DNA of 64,000 nt from NCBI RefSeq assembly GCF_024733555.1, contig NZ_JANIOF010000011.1, forward strand, positions 1-64,000. The letters are read 5' to 3'. Shown piece after piece: positions 19,241 through 27,860 of this stretch. Source of the stretch: Paenibacillus sp. SC116. Its GTDB lineage: Bacteria; Bacillota; Bacilli; Paenibacillales; Paenibacillaceae. Position 1 is the first letter of the stretch. Each line of letters starts with the position of its first letter. The notes beneath the pieces are model-generated. The model did not search any database and had not been told where the DNA came from. It worked only from the letters and a program-made list of their open reading frames with translations. A program made the position numbers and the translations under genes.

Positions 19241-19274
19241 AGTCTACTTCTTACATAAGAAGTAGACTTTTTTT
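19241..19274 (+). terminator. Terminator of sigH
   Basis: A perfect 13-bp stem (AGTCTACTTCTTA with TAAGAAGTAGACT) with a two-base loop, followed by seven T. Confidence 0.95.
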
Positions 19275-19429
19275 GATTTCGGATTGTAAATTGCCTGTAC
19301 AGGTTTAGTTTGAAAATAAAACTACCATACTGATAGCAATAAAAGTTTGACGATCTTTACCTTTGTATTCAGCTGTCGGATATGATAGAGTAAAGGGCAT
19401 AAACCCCCATGGCGTCAACATAAATTTCA

Positions 19430-19458
19430 TTGACATGAAATTACCCGTATGATAAAGT
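19430..19458 (+). promoter_or_regulatory. Probable promoter of the rpmG-secE-nusG unit
   Basis: TTGACA (19430-19435), a 17-base spacer and TAAAGT (19453-19458). The preceding 150 bases hold no gene; a TATGAT at 19381 lacks a suitable -35. Confidence 0.6.
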
Positions 19459-19547
19459 GTTTTAGGTAGCCCTAAATATGCGTACGTTTTTAGGATAAAA
19501 TTCCGACGCTTCTTATCATTAAAAGGTGTCTTCAGGAGGTGTACAAC

Positions 19548-19697
19548 ATGCGCGTAATCGTTACGATGGCTTGCACGAATTGCAAACAACGCAACTATAC
19601 GACAACAAAGAACAAGCGCAATCATCCAGACCGCATCGAATTCAAGAAATTCTGCAAGTACTGCAACGAGCATACTTCTCATCGTGAAACAAGATAA
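19548..19697 (+). CDS. rpmG: 50S ribosomal protein L33 (zinc form)
   Basis: A 49-residue protein starting [12 protein letters not shown]. The cysteines C9, C12, C36 and C39 form two CxxC pairs (CTNC and CKYC), so this is the zinc-binding C+ form of L33; zinc-free paralogues are induced under zinc starvation in Bacillales. AGGAGGTG lies 6 bases before the ATG. It is first in rpmG-secE-nusG, the usual order in Firmicutes. Confidence 0.97.
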   Translation: MRVIVTMACTNCKQRNYTTTKNKRNHPDRIEFKKFCKYCNEHTSHRETR

Positions 19698-19717
19698 GTT
19701 AGATGGAGGTGTAGTCC

Positions 19718-19927
19718 GTGGCTTTCTTAGGGAATATGAAGCGAAGTTTCGGGTCGATGTTTTCCTTCTTTTCCGACAGCTGGGGCGAGTTGAAGAAAGT
19801 TCGCTGGCCTAATCGTAAAGAGTTGACAAGCTATACGATCGTCGTTCTTTCTACGGTCATCTTTGTTACGCTTTATTTTTGGGTGTTGGACATCGGTATT
19901 TCCGCGATTGTCGAAGCGATTATTTAA
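19718..19927 (+). CDS. secE: Preprotein translocase subunit SecE
   Basis: A 69-residue single-spanning membrane protein of the SecYEG channel. It has the SecE signature SWGELKKVRWPNRKEL followed by one hydrophobic helix (about residues 40-60). The short one-helix form is normal in Firmicutes. The start is GTG, 7 bases after GGAGGTG. It lies 20 bases after rpmG and 24 before nusG. Confidence 0.96.
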   Translation: MAFLGNMKRSFGSMFSFFSDSWGELKKVRWPNRKELTSYTIVVLSTVIFVTLYFWVLDIGISAIVEAII

Positions 19928-19951
19928 TAAAAGTCCCAAGGTGGATTGAGT

Positions 19952-20485
19952 ATGGAAAAAAGATGGTATGTTGTCCATACCTATTCAGGGTATGAGAACA
20001 AGGTGAAAGCCAATCTCGAAAAGCGCGTCGAATCGATGGGCATGGAAGACAAGATATTCCGTGTTCTTGTTCCTATGGAAGAAGAACTGGTGAACAAAGA
20101 CGGTAAGAAAAAGACTGTCATGCGTAAAGTTTACCCGGGATATGTTCTTGTTGAAATGATCCAAACTGATGAATCTTGGTACGTGGTGCGTAATACACCA
20201 GGTGTCACTGGATTTGTTGGTTCGACAGGTTCAGGTTCTAAACCTACTGCATTGTTGCCAGAAGAAGTTGATCAGATTCTGAAAACAATGGGTATGGAAG
20301 CTCCGAAGCCGACAGTTGATTTCGAACTGAAAGAGTCAGTGCGCATTAAAGTTGGACCGTTTGCGAATTTTGTTGGTTCTATCGAAGAGATTGTAACAGA
20401 CAAAGAGAAACTCAAGGTTCATGTCAACATGTTTGGACGAGAAACCCCGCTTGAGTTGGATTACCACCAAGTGGAGAAGATTTAA
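19952..20485 (+). CDS. nusG: Transcription termination/antitermination factor NusG
   Basis: A 177-residue protein with the NGN domain (RWYVVHTYSGYENKVKANL) that binds RNA polymerase, and a C-terminal KOW domain (GPFANFVGSIEEIVTDKEKL). It modulates pausing and couples transcription with translation. The ATG at 19952 is 7 bases after AAGGTGG; an in-frame TTG at 19946 is too close to that site. It is followed by rplK after a 74-base gap containing a hairpin. Confidence 0.98.
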   Translation: MEKRWYVVHTYSGYENKVKANLEKRVESMGMEDKIFRVLVPMEEELVNKDGKKKTVMRKVYPGYVLVEMIQTDESWYVVRNTPGVTGFVGSTGSGSKPTALLPEEVDQILKTMGMEAPKPTVDFELKESVRIKVGPFANFVGSIEEIVTDKEKLKVHVNMFGRETPLELDYHQVEKI

Positions 20486-20510
20486 CAGATCTTTCTAAAA
20501 AGGTTTCTGT

Positions 20511-20535
20511 TGTGGGAGAGAGAACTCTACCCACA
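20511..20535 (+). repeat. Hairpin between nusG and rplK
   Basis: TGTGGG pairs with CCCACA and AGAG with CTCT around AGAA, with a single bulged A. No T-run follows. It lies in the rplK leader and could be an RNA-binding or processing site. Confidence 0.45.
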
Positions 20536-20559
20536 TATTAGCGCAAGGAGGTGTACAAC

Positions 20560-20985
20560 ATGGCAAAGAAAGTCATTAAAGTTGTCAAATTGCAAATTCC
20601 AGCAGGTAAAGCGAATCCTGCACCACCGGTAGGTCCAGCATTGGGTCAAGCAGGTGTTAACATCATGGCGTTCTGTAAAGAGTTCAACGCGAAAACAGCT
20701 GATCAAGCAGGTCTTATCATTCCTGTTGAGATTTCTGTATTCGAAGATCGTTCCTTTACGTTCATCTTGAAAACTCCACCAGCTGCAGTATTGTTGAAAG
20801 TAGCTACTAAAGTGGAAAAAGGTTCTGGTGAGCCGAACAAGAAGAAAGTTGCGACTGTAAAGCGTAACGTTGTTCGTGAAATCGCTGAACAAAAAATGAC
20901 TGACCTCAACGCAGCATCCGTGGAAGCGGCTATGCGTATGGTTGAAGGTACAGCTCGTAGCATGGGTATTGTTGTAGAAGACTAA
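20560..20985 (+). CDS. rplK: 50S ribosomal protein L11
   Basis: A 141-residue protein of the GTPase-associated centre, which binds 23S rRNA with L10 and the L7/L12 stalk. The conserved [20 protein letters not shown] segment and the C-terminal GTARSMGI motif are present. The ATG lies 7 bases after AAGGAGGTG. Thiostrepton resistance commonly maps to this protein; its N-terminal Pro-rich loop looks wild type. rplA follows after 60 bases. Confidence 0.98.
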   Translation: MAKKVIKVVKLQIPAGKANPAPPVGPALGQAGVNIMAFCKEFNAKTADQAGLIIPVEISVFEDRSFTFILKTPPAAVLLKVATKVEKGSGEPNKKKVATVKRNVVREIAEQKMTDLNAASVEAAMRMVEGTARSMGIVVED

Positions 20986-21045
20986 TCCGTCTTCGTACGC
21001 ACATGTGGGAGGTTTATCCGTTATTACCACAAAGGAGGAAATATC

Positions 21046-21738
21046 ATGGCAAAGCACGGTAAGAAATACCTTGAAGCTGCTAAGTTGATTGATAAAGATT
21101 CAATCTACGAGTCAGCTGAAGCCATTGAATTGGTGAAAAAAGCAGCGACTGCTAAATTCGACGAGACTGTTGAAGCTGCAGTTCGTTTGGGTGTAGACCC
21201 TCGTAAACAAGACCAAGCTGTTCGTGGTGTAGTTGTATTGCCACACGGTACTGGTAAAACTAAACGCGTTCTCGTATTTGCAAAAGGCGAGAAAGCTAAA
21301 GAAGCGGAAGCAGCTGGTGCTGATTTTGTTGGAGATCAAGATCTTATCAACAAAATTCAACAAGGCTGGTTCGACTTCGATGTCTGCGTAGCAACACCAG
21401 ACATGATGAGTGAAGTTGGTAAATTGGGACGTATCCTTGGTGGTAAGGGCCTAATGCCAAACCCTAAAGCTGGTACGGTTACATTCGATGTTACTAAAGC
21501 GGTTCAAGAGATCAAAGCTGGTAAAATCGAGTACCGTCTAGACAAAGCAGGTCAAATTCACGCACCTATCGGTAAAGTATCTTTCAGCGCTGAACAGTTG
21601 AATGAAAACTTGAAAGCATTGATTGATGCTCTTAACCGTGCTAAGCCGGCAGCGGCTAAAGGTGTTTACATGAAGAACATCGCGGTTTCTTCCACGATGG
21701 GTCCTGCAGCACGCGTAAACACAGCTTCTTATCGTTAA
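21046..21738 (+). CDS. rplA: 50S ribosomal protein L1
   Basis: A 230-residue protein of the L1 stalk, which helps move deacylated tRNA out of the ribosome; in many bacteria it also represses its own operon. Typical segments are [30 protein letters not shown] and the C-terminal [20 protein letters not shown]. The ATG follows AAAGGAGG. It ends the rplKA pair; the next transcript begins with the L10 leader. Confidence 0.98.
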   Translation: MAKHGKKYLEAAKLIDKDSIYESAEAIELVKKAATAKFDETVEAAVRLGVDPRKQDQAVRGVVVLPHGTGKTKRVLVFAKGEKAKEAEAAGADFVGDQDLINKIQQGWFDFDVCVATPDMMSEVGKLGRILGGKGLMPNPKAGTVTFDVTKAVQEIKAGKIEYRLDKAGQIHAPIGKVSFSAEQLNENLKALIDALNRAKPAAAKGVYMKNIAVSSTMGPAARVNTASYR

Positions 21739-21844
21739 GATGAGACAAACTATTGGTAATTAACGCTAAAGGTTGACATTAATCGACTTAACGTGTTAGT
21801 CTAATAGAGTTGTTGTTGACAACGGCATTAATTAAATTTGAATA

Positions 21845-21983
21845 AACGTACCGTAGACAGTAGGTGCCGCAAGGCTTAATTTCCTACCGAGGTGTTCGAA
21901 TAGAATGAGTGCGAAGGTTGGGCGTAGCCCGCCCGCCATTCGCTTCGTATGCCTCTGTAGAACACTGCAGAGGCTTTTCTTAT
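21845..21983 (+). promoter_or_regulatory. L10 leader RNA with attenuator upstream of rplJ-rplL
   Basis: The 306-base gap before rplJ holds the conserved ribosomal L10 leader. GTAGG/CCTAC encloses a GCC-GCAA-GGC helix (21860-21888), a second GC-rich arm follows (GTTGGGCGTAGCCCGCCC region), and a terminator-like hairpin closes it: GCCTCTG (21951-21957) with CAGAGGC (21968-21974), then TTTTCTTAT. Family knowledge says free L10(L12)4 binds the leader and promotes termination. Two TTGACA boxes upstream (21773-21778 and 21816-21821) are -35 candidates, but neither has a convincing -10. Confidence 0.85.
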
Positions 21984-22044
21984 GCTAAGGCATGAAGAAC
22001 TCATCGAATACATGCGGTCATTAATCTTGTAGGAGGTGGATCGA

Positions 22045-22548
22045 GTGGCAAACGCAAAAGTAATCGCAGCGAAACAAGAATCCGTTCAAGTAATCGCTGA
22101 GAAATTGCGTGGCAGCGCAACTACGGTTGTTGCGGACTATCGCGGATTGAGCGTATCTCAGGTGACTGAACTTCGTAAGCAATTGCGTGAAGCAGGCGTT
22201 GAATTCCAAGTATTGAAAAATACATTGGTTCGTCGCGCAACAGCGGAAGCTGAATTGTCTGAGTTGGATCAAGTTCTAACTGGACCTACAGCGATCGCGT
22301 TCAGCCGTGAAGACGCAATTGCTCCTGCGAAAATCTTGCATGATTTCGCAAAGAAGAACGATGCTCTTGAAATTAAAGGTGGCGTCGTAGAAGGTCGCGT
22401 CGTAGGCGTAGATCAAATTCAAGCATTGGCAACATTGCCATCTCGCGATGGTTTGCTGTCCATGTTGCTCAGCGTGCTTCAAGCACCTGTTCGCAACTTC
22501 GCATTGGCAGTCAAAGCAGTTGCAGAGAAGCAAGAGGCCGAAGCGTAA
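22045..22548 (+). CDS. rplJ: 50S ribosomal protein L10
   Basis: A 167-residue protein that anchors L7/L12 dimers to the ribosome. The N-terminal rRNA-binding domain carries [23 protein letters not shown], and the C-terminal helix ([13 protein letters not shown]) holds the L12 dimers. The start is GTG, 7 bases after AGGAGGT; an in-frame GTG at 22036 lies inside the ribosome site. It is the regulator of its own leader by family knowledge. Confidence 0.98.
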   Translation: MANAKVIAAKQESVQVIAEKLRGSATTVVADYRGLSVSQVTELRKQLREAGVEFQVLKNTLVRRATAEAELSELDQVLTGPTAIAFSREDAIAPAKILHDFAKKNDALEIKGGVVEGRVVGVDQIQALATLPSRDGLLSMLLSVLQAPVRNFALAVKAVAEKQEAEA

Positions 22549-22609
22549 GAGACTTATTCGTCAAGAATGTGTCCTAAACTTATAAAAGAACTTAATGGAG
22601 GTTATCCTA

Positions 22610-22972
22610 ATGAGCAAAGAGCAAATCTTGGAAGCCATTAAAGGCATGTCCGTATTGGAATTGAACGATCTTGTTAAAGCAATCGAAGAAGAATTCGGTG
22701 TAACAGCAGCTGCTCCAGTAGCAGTTATGGCTGGTGGCGCTGGTGAAGCTGCTGAAGAGCAGTCTGAATTTGACGTAATTTTGACTAGCCCTGGCGCTGG
22801 TAAAATCAACGTAATCAAAGTAGTTCGCGAAATCACAGGCCTTGGCTTGAAAGAAGCTAAAGACCTAGTTGACAACGCTCCAAAAGCTGTTAAAGAAAAA
22901 GTAAGCAAAGAAGATGCAGAAGCACTTAAAGCTAAGCTTGAAGAAGCTGGCGCATCTGTAGAAGTTAAGTAA
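22610..22972 (+). CDS. rplL: 50S ribosomal protein L7/L12
   Basis: A 120-residue stalk protein present in several copies per ribosome, which recruits translational GTPases. The N-terminal dimerisation helix ([20 protein letters not shown]), the Ala/Gly-rich hinge and the C-terminal domain ([20 protein letters not shown]) are all present. The ATG at 22610 follows TGGAGG by 8 bases; an upstream in-frame ATG at 22595 overlaps that site. Confidence 0.98.
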   Translation: MSKEQILEAIKGMSVLELNDLVKAIEEEFGVTAAAPVAVMAGGAGEAAEEQSEFDVILTSPGAGKINVIKVVREITGLGLKEAKDLVDNAPKAVKEKVSKEDAEALKAKLEEAGASVEVK

Positions 22973-22989
22973 TAGCTACTTTCTTGATT

Positions 22990-23026
22990 CGAACCCCTTG
23001 AACTTGACTTCAAGGGGTTCGTTGTC
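22990..23026 (+). terminator. Hairpin after rplL (partial terminator or attenuator)
   Basis: CGAACCCCTTGAA (22990-23002) pairs perfectly over 13 bp with TTCAAGGGGTTCG (23009-23021). The following TTGTCT is a poor T-run, so termination may be incomplete, as expected where rplL and rpoBC need different expression. Confidence 0.6.
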
Positions 23027-23103
23027 TAGGATACGACGGATGACATGATATGTCTTTGACGCATCCTAGGCAAGAGAGGAAAGGAAGATAGGGGGTGTCG
23101 TAA

Positions 23104-23706
23104 ATGGCTCACTATTACAGTAAAGAACAGCAAGTTGCTCATAATAGACAAGAAATGAAGTTTGAACTGCGTGGAATTTCATTGCGATTATGGTCGGATG
23201 CTGGTGTATTTTCAAAAGGCAGTGTAGATTATGGTAGCCGAGTTCTAATAGAACATATGGAAATTGCAGCGAACAGTCAGGTATTGGATGTAGGTTGTGG
23301 GTATGGGCCGATTGGCCTGATGGCAGCTAAGTTAAATCCAAATGGGCATGTGACTATGGTTGATGTCAATGAACGCGCGCTTACGCTGGCACAAGAAAAT
23401 GCTCGCTTGAACGGTTTGTCTAATGTGACAATCCAAGAAAGTGATGGTTTAAATGAGCTGGTTGGCAAAGGGTACGATGTTATTTTGACAAACCCTCCAA
23501 TTCGAGCAGGTAAGGATGTTGTACATCGTATATTTGAACAATCGTATCATCAACTAAATAAGGGTGGTAATCTGTGGATTGTAATTCAGAAGAAGCAGGG
23601 TGCGCCATCCGCAGTTGAGAGACTTAAAGACTTATTTGGCGAAGATAGTGTAGAAGAAGTGGCTAAGGATAAAGGATACCGTATATATCGAGCTATCAAA
23701 TCCTAA
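23104..23706 (+). CDS. Class I SAM-dependent methyltransferase (RsmC-like, YbxB)
   Basis: A 200-residue protein with the SAM-binding motif VLDVGCGYGPIGLMAA near residue 60, the acidic post-motif MVDVNERAL and the catalytic-type NPPI motif (ILTNPPIRAGKDV). NPP(Y/F/I) with this layout is found in N-methyltransferases of the RsmC/RlmG group acting on guanine in rRNA. Which rRNA base it modifies cannot be told from sequence. It lies between rplL and rpoB, as ybxB does in B. subtilis. The ribosome site is GGGGGTG. Confidence 0.9.
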   Translation: MAHYYSKEQQVAHNRQEMKFELRGISLRLWSDAGVFSKGSVDYGSRVLIEHMEIAANSQVLDVGCGYGPIGLMAAKLNPNGHVTMVDVNERALTLAQENARLNGLSNVTIQESDGLNELVGKGYDVILTNPPIRAGKDVVHRIFEQSYHQLNKGGNLWIVIQKKQGAPSAVERLKDLFGEDSVEEVAKDKGYRIYRAIKS

Positions 23707-23755
23707 TTGGCAATATCTTCAGTAGAGTGCAGTGTATATTAATGACCACTTTTAA

Positions 23756-23784
23756 TTGACTTGATATTTGTGGTGTGTTATTAT
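23756..23784 (+). promoter_or_regulatory. Promoter upstream of rpoB
   Basis: TTGACT (23756-23761), a 17-base spacer and TATTAT (23779-23784). A second TATAAT at 23882-23887 has no good -35. The rest of the 426-base gap to rpoB holds a small GCTTTT/AAAAGC hairpin (about 23840-23856) and otherwise nothing recognised; the long leader (about 340 bases) is unexplained. Confidence 0.7.
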
Positions 23785-24132
23785 TATAGAATGTCAGTAT
23801 TAGAATGGTCTTCATGTCTTTAAATTACTGAAATGTCAAGCTTTTTTATGAAAAGCATGCATACATTTTCGTGAAGTAACGTATAATGTTTACATTTTGG
23901 GCAAATCTATCGAATATGAAGAACCTATGACAACACCGAGATGACGGAATGGGGAAACGGCGTCCATTGCAAATATGCGTTATAAGCGTTTTTGTTATGA
24001 GCGTATGTTTTCTTTTTGTGTTTGTTTCTTACTAAGGTGTTTTAGAGTCTCTTTCGTGGACTTTATTATAAAGGATATCGAAAAGGATTCGCAATCCAAT
24101 TTTTTTGAGTAGACATGAGGGGTGAGTATAAG

Positions 24133-27100
24133 TTGGCAGGACATCTTGTTCAATATGGACGACGCACTCGACGTAGTTATGCGCGCATCGAAGAAGTTCT
24201 CGAAGTTCCGAACTTGATTGAAATCCAACAGAAATCGTACCAATGGTTTTTGGATGAAGGATTGCGAGAGATGTTCCAAGACATATCTCCAATTCAGGAT
24301 TTCACAGGTAATCTAGTTCTGGAATTTATCGATTACAGCTTAGGTGAGCCAAAGTACTCGGTCGATGAATCTAAAGAACGCGATGTAACATATGCGGCAC
24401 CGCTTCGTGTAAAGGTGCGTCTTCTTAATAAAGAAACCGGTGAAGTAAAAGAGCAGGAAGTATTTATGGGAGATTTCCCGCTCATGACAGAAACCGGAAC
24501 GTTCATCATCAATGGTGCGGAACGTGTAATTGTCAGCCAGTTAGTCCGCTCCCCAAGTGTCTATTTTAGCACAAAAATCGACAAAAACGGGAAAAAGAAC
24601 TATACGGCTACAGTAATTCCGAACCGTGGTGCATGGCTTGAGTTAGAGACGGATGCGAAGGATATTATCTATGTTCGTATCGACCGCACGCGTAAAATCC
24701 CAGTAACGGTACTTCTTCGTGCATTGGGCTTCGGAACTGACGAACAAATCTTAGATTTGCTCGGGCATGATGAATATATTCGCAACACTCTTGATAAAGA
24801 CAACACAGACTCTACTGAGAAAGCGCTGATCGAAATTTATGAGCGCCTTCGCCCAGGTGAGCCGCCGACGTTGGATAACGCGAGAAGCTTGCTTATCGCT
24901 CGTTTCTTCGATCCGAAGCGCTATGACTTGGCGAACGTAGGTCGTTACAAAATTAATAAAAAGCTTCACATCAAAAACCGTCTCTTCAATCAGCGTCTAG
25001 CTGAGACATTGGTTGATCCGGATACTGGTGAAATTGTTGCTGAAGCAGGTCAAATGATTGACCGTCGTTTGTTAGATGAAATATTGCCGCGTTTGGAAAG
25101 TAACATTGGCTTCAAGATACATCATGTAGCCGGTGGAGTACACGAGACAGACGATATTCCAATGCAAACGATTAGCGTATATTCACCGGTTGATGACAGC
25201 AAAATCGTGAAGCTGATTGCGAACGGGATTATCGATAAGTCTGTTAAGAACATTACTCAAGCGGATATAATTTCGTCTATCAACTACTTCATCAACTTGC
25301 TTCACGGCATCGGAAGCACAGACGATATCGACCACTTAGGTAACCGTCGTTTGCGCTCGGTTGGTGAATTGCTTCAGAACCAATTCCGTATCGGTCTTAG
25401 CCGTATGGAACGTGTTGTTCGTGAGCGTATGTCCATTCAAGATGCGAACGTGATTACGCCACAAGCGCTCATCAACATTCGTCCGGTTATTGCATCAATT
25501 AAGGAGTTCTTCGGTAGCTCCCAGTTGTCGCAGTTTATGGATCAGACGAATCCATTGGCTGAACTGACGCACAAACGTCGTCTCTCTGCGCTAGGACCAG
25601 GTGGTTTGACACGTGAGCGCGCAGGCTTCGAAGTTCGAGACGTTCACCCATCTCACTATGGTCGTATGTGTCCAATCGAGACGCCAGAGGGTCCGAACAT
25701 CGGTTTGATTAACTCCTTGTCCACGTTTGCGCGTGTGAACGAATATGGCTTCATTGAAGCTCCGTATCGTTGGGTTGATCCTAAGACAGGTCAAGTAACC
25801 GAACATATCGATTACATGACAGCGGATGAAGAAGATAACTATGTTGTCGCTCAGGCAAATGCTCCTCTTAATGAAGATGGAACGTTCCGCGATGACGCAA
25901 CAATCGTTCGTTACAACAAGCAATCGGATAACATTCTTACAATGCCGACAGAACGTGTCGACTATATGGATGTTTCGCCTAAACAGGTTGTATCCGTTGC
26001 AACAGCGCTTATTCCGTTCTTGGAGAACGATGACTCTAACCGTGCGCTCATGGGATCAAACATGCAGCGGCAAGCGGTGCCATTGCTTATTCCGCAGGCT
26101 CCGTTTGTTGGTACGGGAATGGAACATAAATCGGCGAAAGACTCCGGTGTATGTATCGTATCTAAGATTAACGGTGTCGTTGAGCGTGTAAGTGCGAATG
26201 AAATTCAAGTTCGTGAGATTCAAATGGTAGATGGCCGCGAAGTTCGCGGAGATCTCGTTAAGCATAAATTGCAGAAATTCATGCGTTCTAACCAAGGAAC
26301 TTGTATCAACCAGCGTCCGCTTGCTAAGCGCGGTGAAATCGTCAAAGTCGGCGATATTCTGGCTGATGGTCCTTCCACTGAAATGGGTGAATTGGCACTC
26401 GGTCGCAACGTTGTCGTTGCGTTCATGACGTGGGAAGGTTACAACTATGAGGATGCAATTCTTCTCTCTGAGAAACTTGTGAAAGAAGACGTGTACACGT
26501 CCATTCACATCGAAGAGTATGAGTCTGAAGCTCGTGATACGAAGCTTGGACCTGAAGAAATTACGCGTGACATCCCGAACGTCGGTGAAGAGGCACTTAA
26601 AAATCTTGACGAACGCGGTATTATCCGTGTTGGTGCTGAGATTAAAGCAGGCGATATTCTCGTTGGTAAAGTTACACCTAAGGGTGTTACGGAGTTGACG
26701 GCTGAAGAGCGTTTGCTCCATGCAATCTTCGGTGAGAAAGCACGTGAAGTTCGTGATACTTCCTTGCGTGTTCCTCATGGTACTGACGGTATTGTTGTTG
26801 ATGTCAAAGTGTTCACACGTGAGAATGGCGATGAATTGCCACCAGGCGTGAACCAACTCGTGCGTGCATATATTGCACAGAAACGTAAAATCTCTGAGGG
26901 AGATAAGATGGCGGGACGTCACGGTAACAAGGGTGTCATCGCTCGTATCTTGCCTGAAGAGGATATGCCATTCTTGCCAGACGGCACGCCAGTTCAAGTT
27001 GTATTGAACCCACTAGGCGTTCCTTCCCGTATGAACATCGGTCAGGTACTTGAGGTTCACTTGGGTATGGCAGCACGTTACTTGGGTATGCATACTGCTT

Positions 27101-27675
27101 CACCGGTATTCGACGGTGCAACGGAGTATGACGTATTCGATACAATGGAAGAAGCAGGTATGCAACGCAACGGTAAAACCGTATTGTACGATGGACGTAC
27201 GGGTGAGAGCTTCGAGCGTGAAGTTACTGTCGGCGTTATGTACATGATTAAGCTGGCGCACATGGTTGACGATAAAATCCATGCGCGTTCTACAGGTCCT
27301 TACTCTCTCGTTACTCAGCAGCCGTTGGGTGGTAAAGCTCAGTTCGGTGGACAGCGCTTTGGTGAGATGGAGGTTTGGGCACTTGAGGCTTACGGTGCTG
27401 CATACACCTTGCAAGAAATTCTTACTGTCAAATCCGATGACGTTGTTGGCCGCGTGAAAACGTATGAGTCGATCGTCAAAGGTGAGAACGTTCCAGAACC
27501 GGGTGTTCCAGAATCCTTCAAGGTATTGATTAAAGAGCTTCAAAGCTTGGGTATGGACGTTAAGATTCTGACAGAGAATGAAGAAGAAATAGAAATGCGT
27601 GAACTCGATGAGGATGAAGATGGTCCTCAAGACAAGCTGAACCTTGGTTTGGATGATGACTACGCAGTGGAATAA
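24133..27675 (+). CDS. rpoB: DNA-directed RNA polymerase beta subunit
   Basis: A 1180-residue catalytic subunit. The start is TTG at 24133, 7 bases after GAGGGGTGA, giving [18 protein letters not shown], which matches the family N-terminus; an ATG at 24115 overlaps the ribosome site. The rifampicin-binding region reads [20 protein letters not shown] and then [11 protein letters not shown], the wild-type (sensitive) form of Bacillales. The C-terminal KLNLGLDDD tail is normal. It is followed by rpoC after 185 bases that hold two hairpins. Confidence 0.99.
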   Translation: MAGHLVQYGRRTRRSYARIEEVLEVPNLIEIQQKSYQWFLDEGLREMFQDISPIQDFTGNLVLEFIDYSLGEPKYSVDESKERDVTYAAPLRVKVRLLNKETGEVKEQEVFMGDFPLMTETGTFIINGAERVIVSQLVRSPSVYFSTKIDKNGKKNYTATVIPNRGAWLELETDAKDIIYVRIDRTRKIPVTVLLRALGFGTDEQILDLLGHDEYIRNTLDKDNTDSTEKALIEIYERLRPGEPPTLDNARSLLIARFFDPKRYDLANVGRYKINKKLHIKNRLFNQRLAETLVDPDTGEIVAEAGQMIDRRLLDEILPRLESNIGFKIHHVAGGVHETDDIPMQTISVYSPVDDSKIVKLIANGIIDKSVKNITQADIISSINYFINLLHGIGSTDDIDHLGNRRLRSVGELLQNQFRIGLSRMERVVRERMSIQDANVITPQALINIRPVIASIKEFFGSSQLSQFMDQTNPLAELTHKRRLSALGPGGLTRERAGFEVRDVHPSHYGRMCPIETPEGPNIGLINSLSTFARVNEYGFIEAPYRWVDPKTGQVTEHIDYMTADEEDNYVVAQANAPLNEDGTFRDDATIVRYNKQSDNILTMPTERVDYMDVSPKQVVSVATALIPFLENDDSNRALMGSNMQRQAVPLLIPQAPFVGTGMEHKSAKDSGVCIVSKINGVVERVSANEIQVREIQMVDGREVRGDLVKHKLQKFMRSNQGTCINQRPLAKRGEIVKVGDILADGPSTEMGELALGRNVVVAFMTWEGYNYEDAILLSEKLVKEDVYTSIHIEEYESEARDTKLGPEEITRDIPNVGEEALKNLDERGIIRVGAEIKAGDILVGKVTPKGVTELTAEERLLHAIFGEKAREVRDTSLRVPHGTDGIVVDVKVFTRENGDELPPGVNQLVRAYIAQKRKISEGDKMAGRHGNKGVIARILPEEDMPFLPDGTPVQVVLNPLGVPSRMNIGQVLEVHLGMAARYLGMHTASPVFDGATEYDVFDTMEEAGMQRNGKTVLYDGRTGESFEREVTVGVMYMIKLAHMVDDKIHARSTGPYSLVTQQPLGGKAQFGGQRFGEMEVWALEAYGAAYTLQEILTVKSDDVVGRVKTYESIVKGENVPEPGVPESFKVLIKELQSLGMDVKILTENEEEIEMRELDEDEDGPQDKLNLGLDDDYAVE

Positions 27676-27689
27676 AGAGAACTAGCAGG

Positions 27690-27723
27690 ACGATAGCAGG
27701 CAGCATTAGCTGCCTACTATCGT
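27690..27723 (+). repeat. Strong hairpin between rpoB and rpoC
   Basis: ACGATAG pairs with CTATCGT and AGGCAGC with GCTGCCT around ATTA, with one C-A mismatch between the two helices; no T-run follows. A second smaller hairpin, CCGTCT/AGACGG, is at 27807-27824. They probably affect RNA processing or stability rather than termination, because rpoC has no clear promoter of its own. Confidence 0.6.
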
Positions 27724-27860
27724 TACATGGTGTATAACCGTCTGTTCTAGGGAATTTGTTGTTCTTAGGGAGACATCTGCTCGAAGATAGAACGAAGTTC
27801 ACTAGGCCGTCTAACAGTAGACGGTGATCTCAAGTACAGATTAAGGAGGGTCGCTCCTAG

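Noticed and set aside
19305-19682. 125-codon minus-strand frame upstream of and over rpmG
   Set aside because: It is antisense to rpmG and to the rpmG promoter, and no ribosome site was seen.
26056-26997. 313-codon minus-strand frame inside rpoB
   Set aside because: No ribosome site, biased composition, fully inside rpoB. The same holds for the other minus-strand frames over ribosomal protein, rpoB and rpoC genes.
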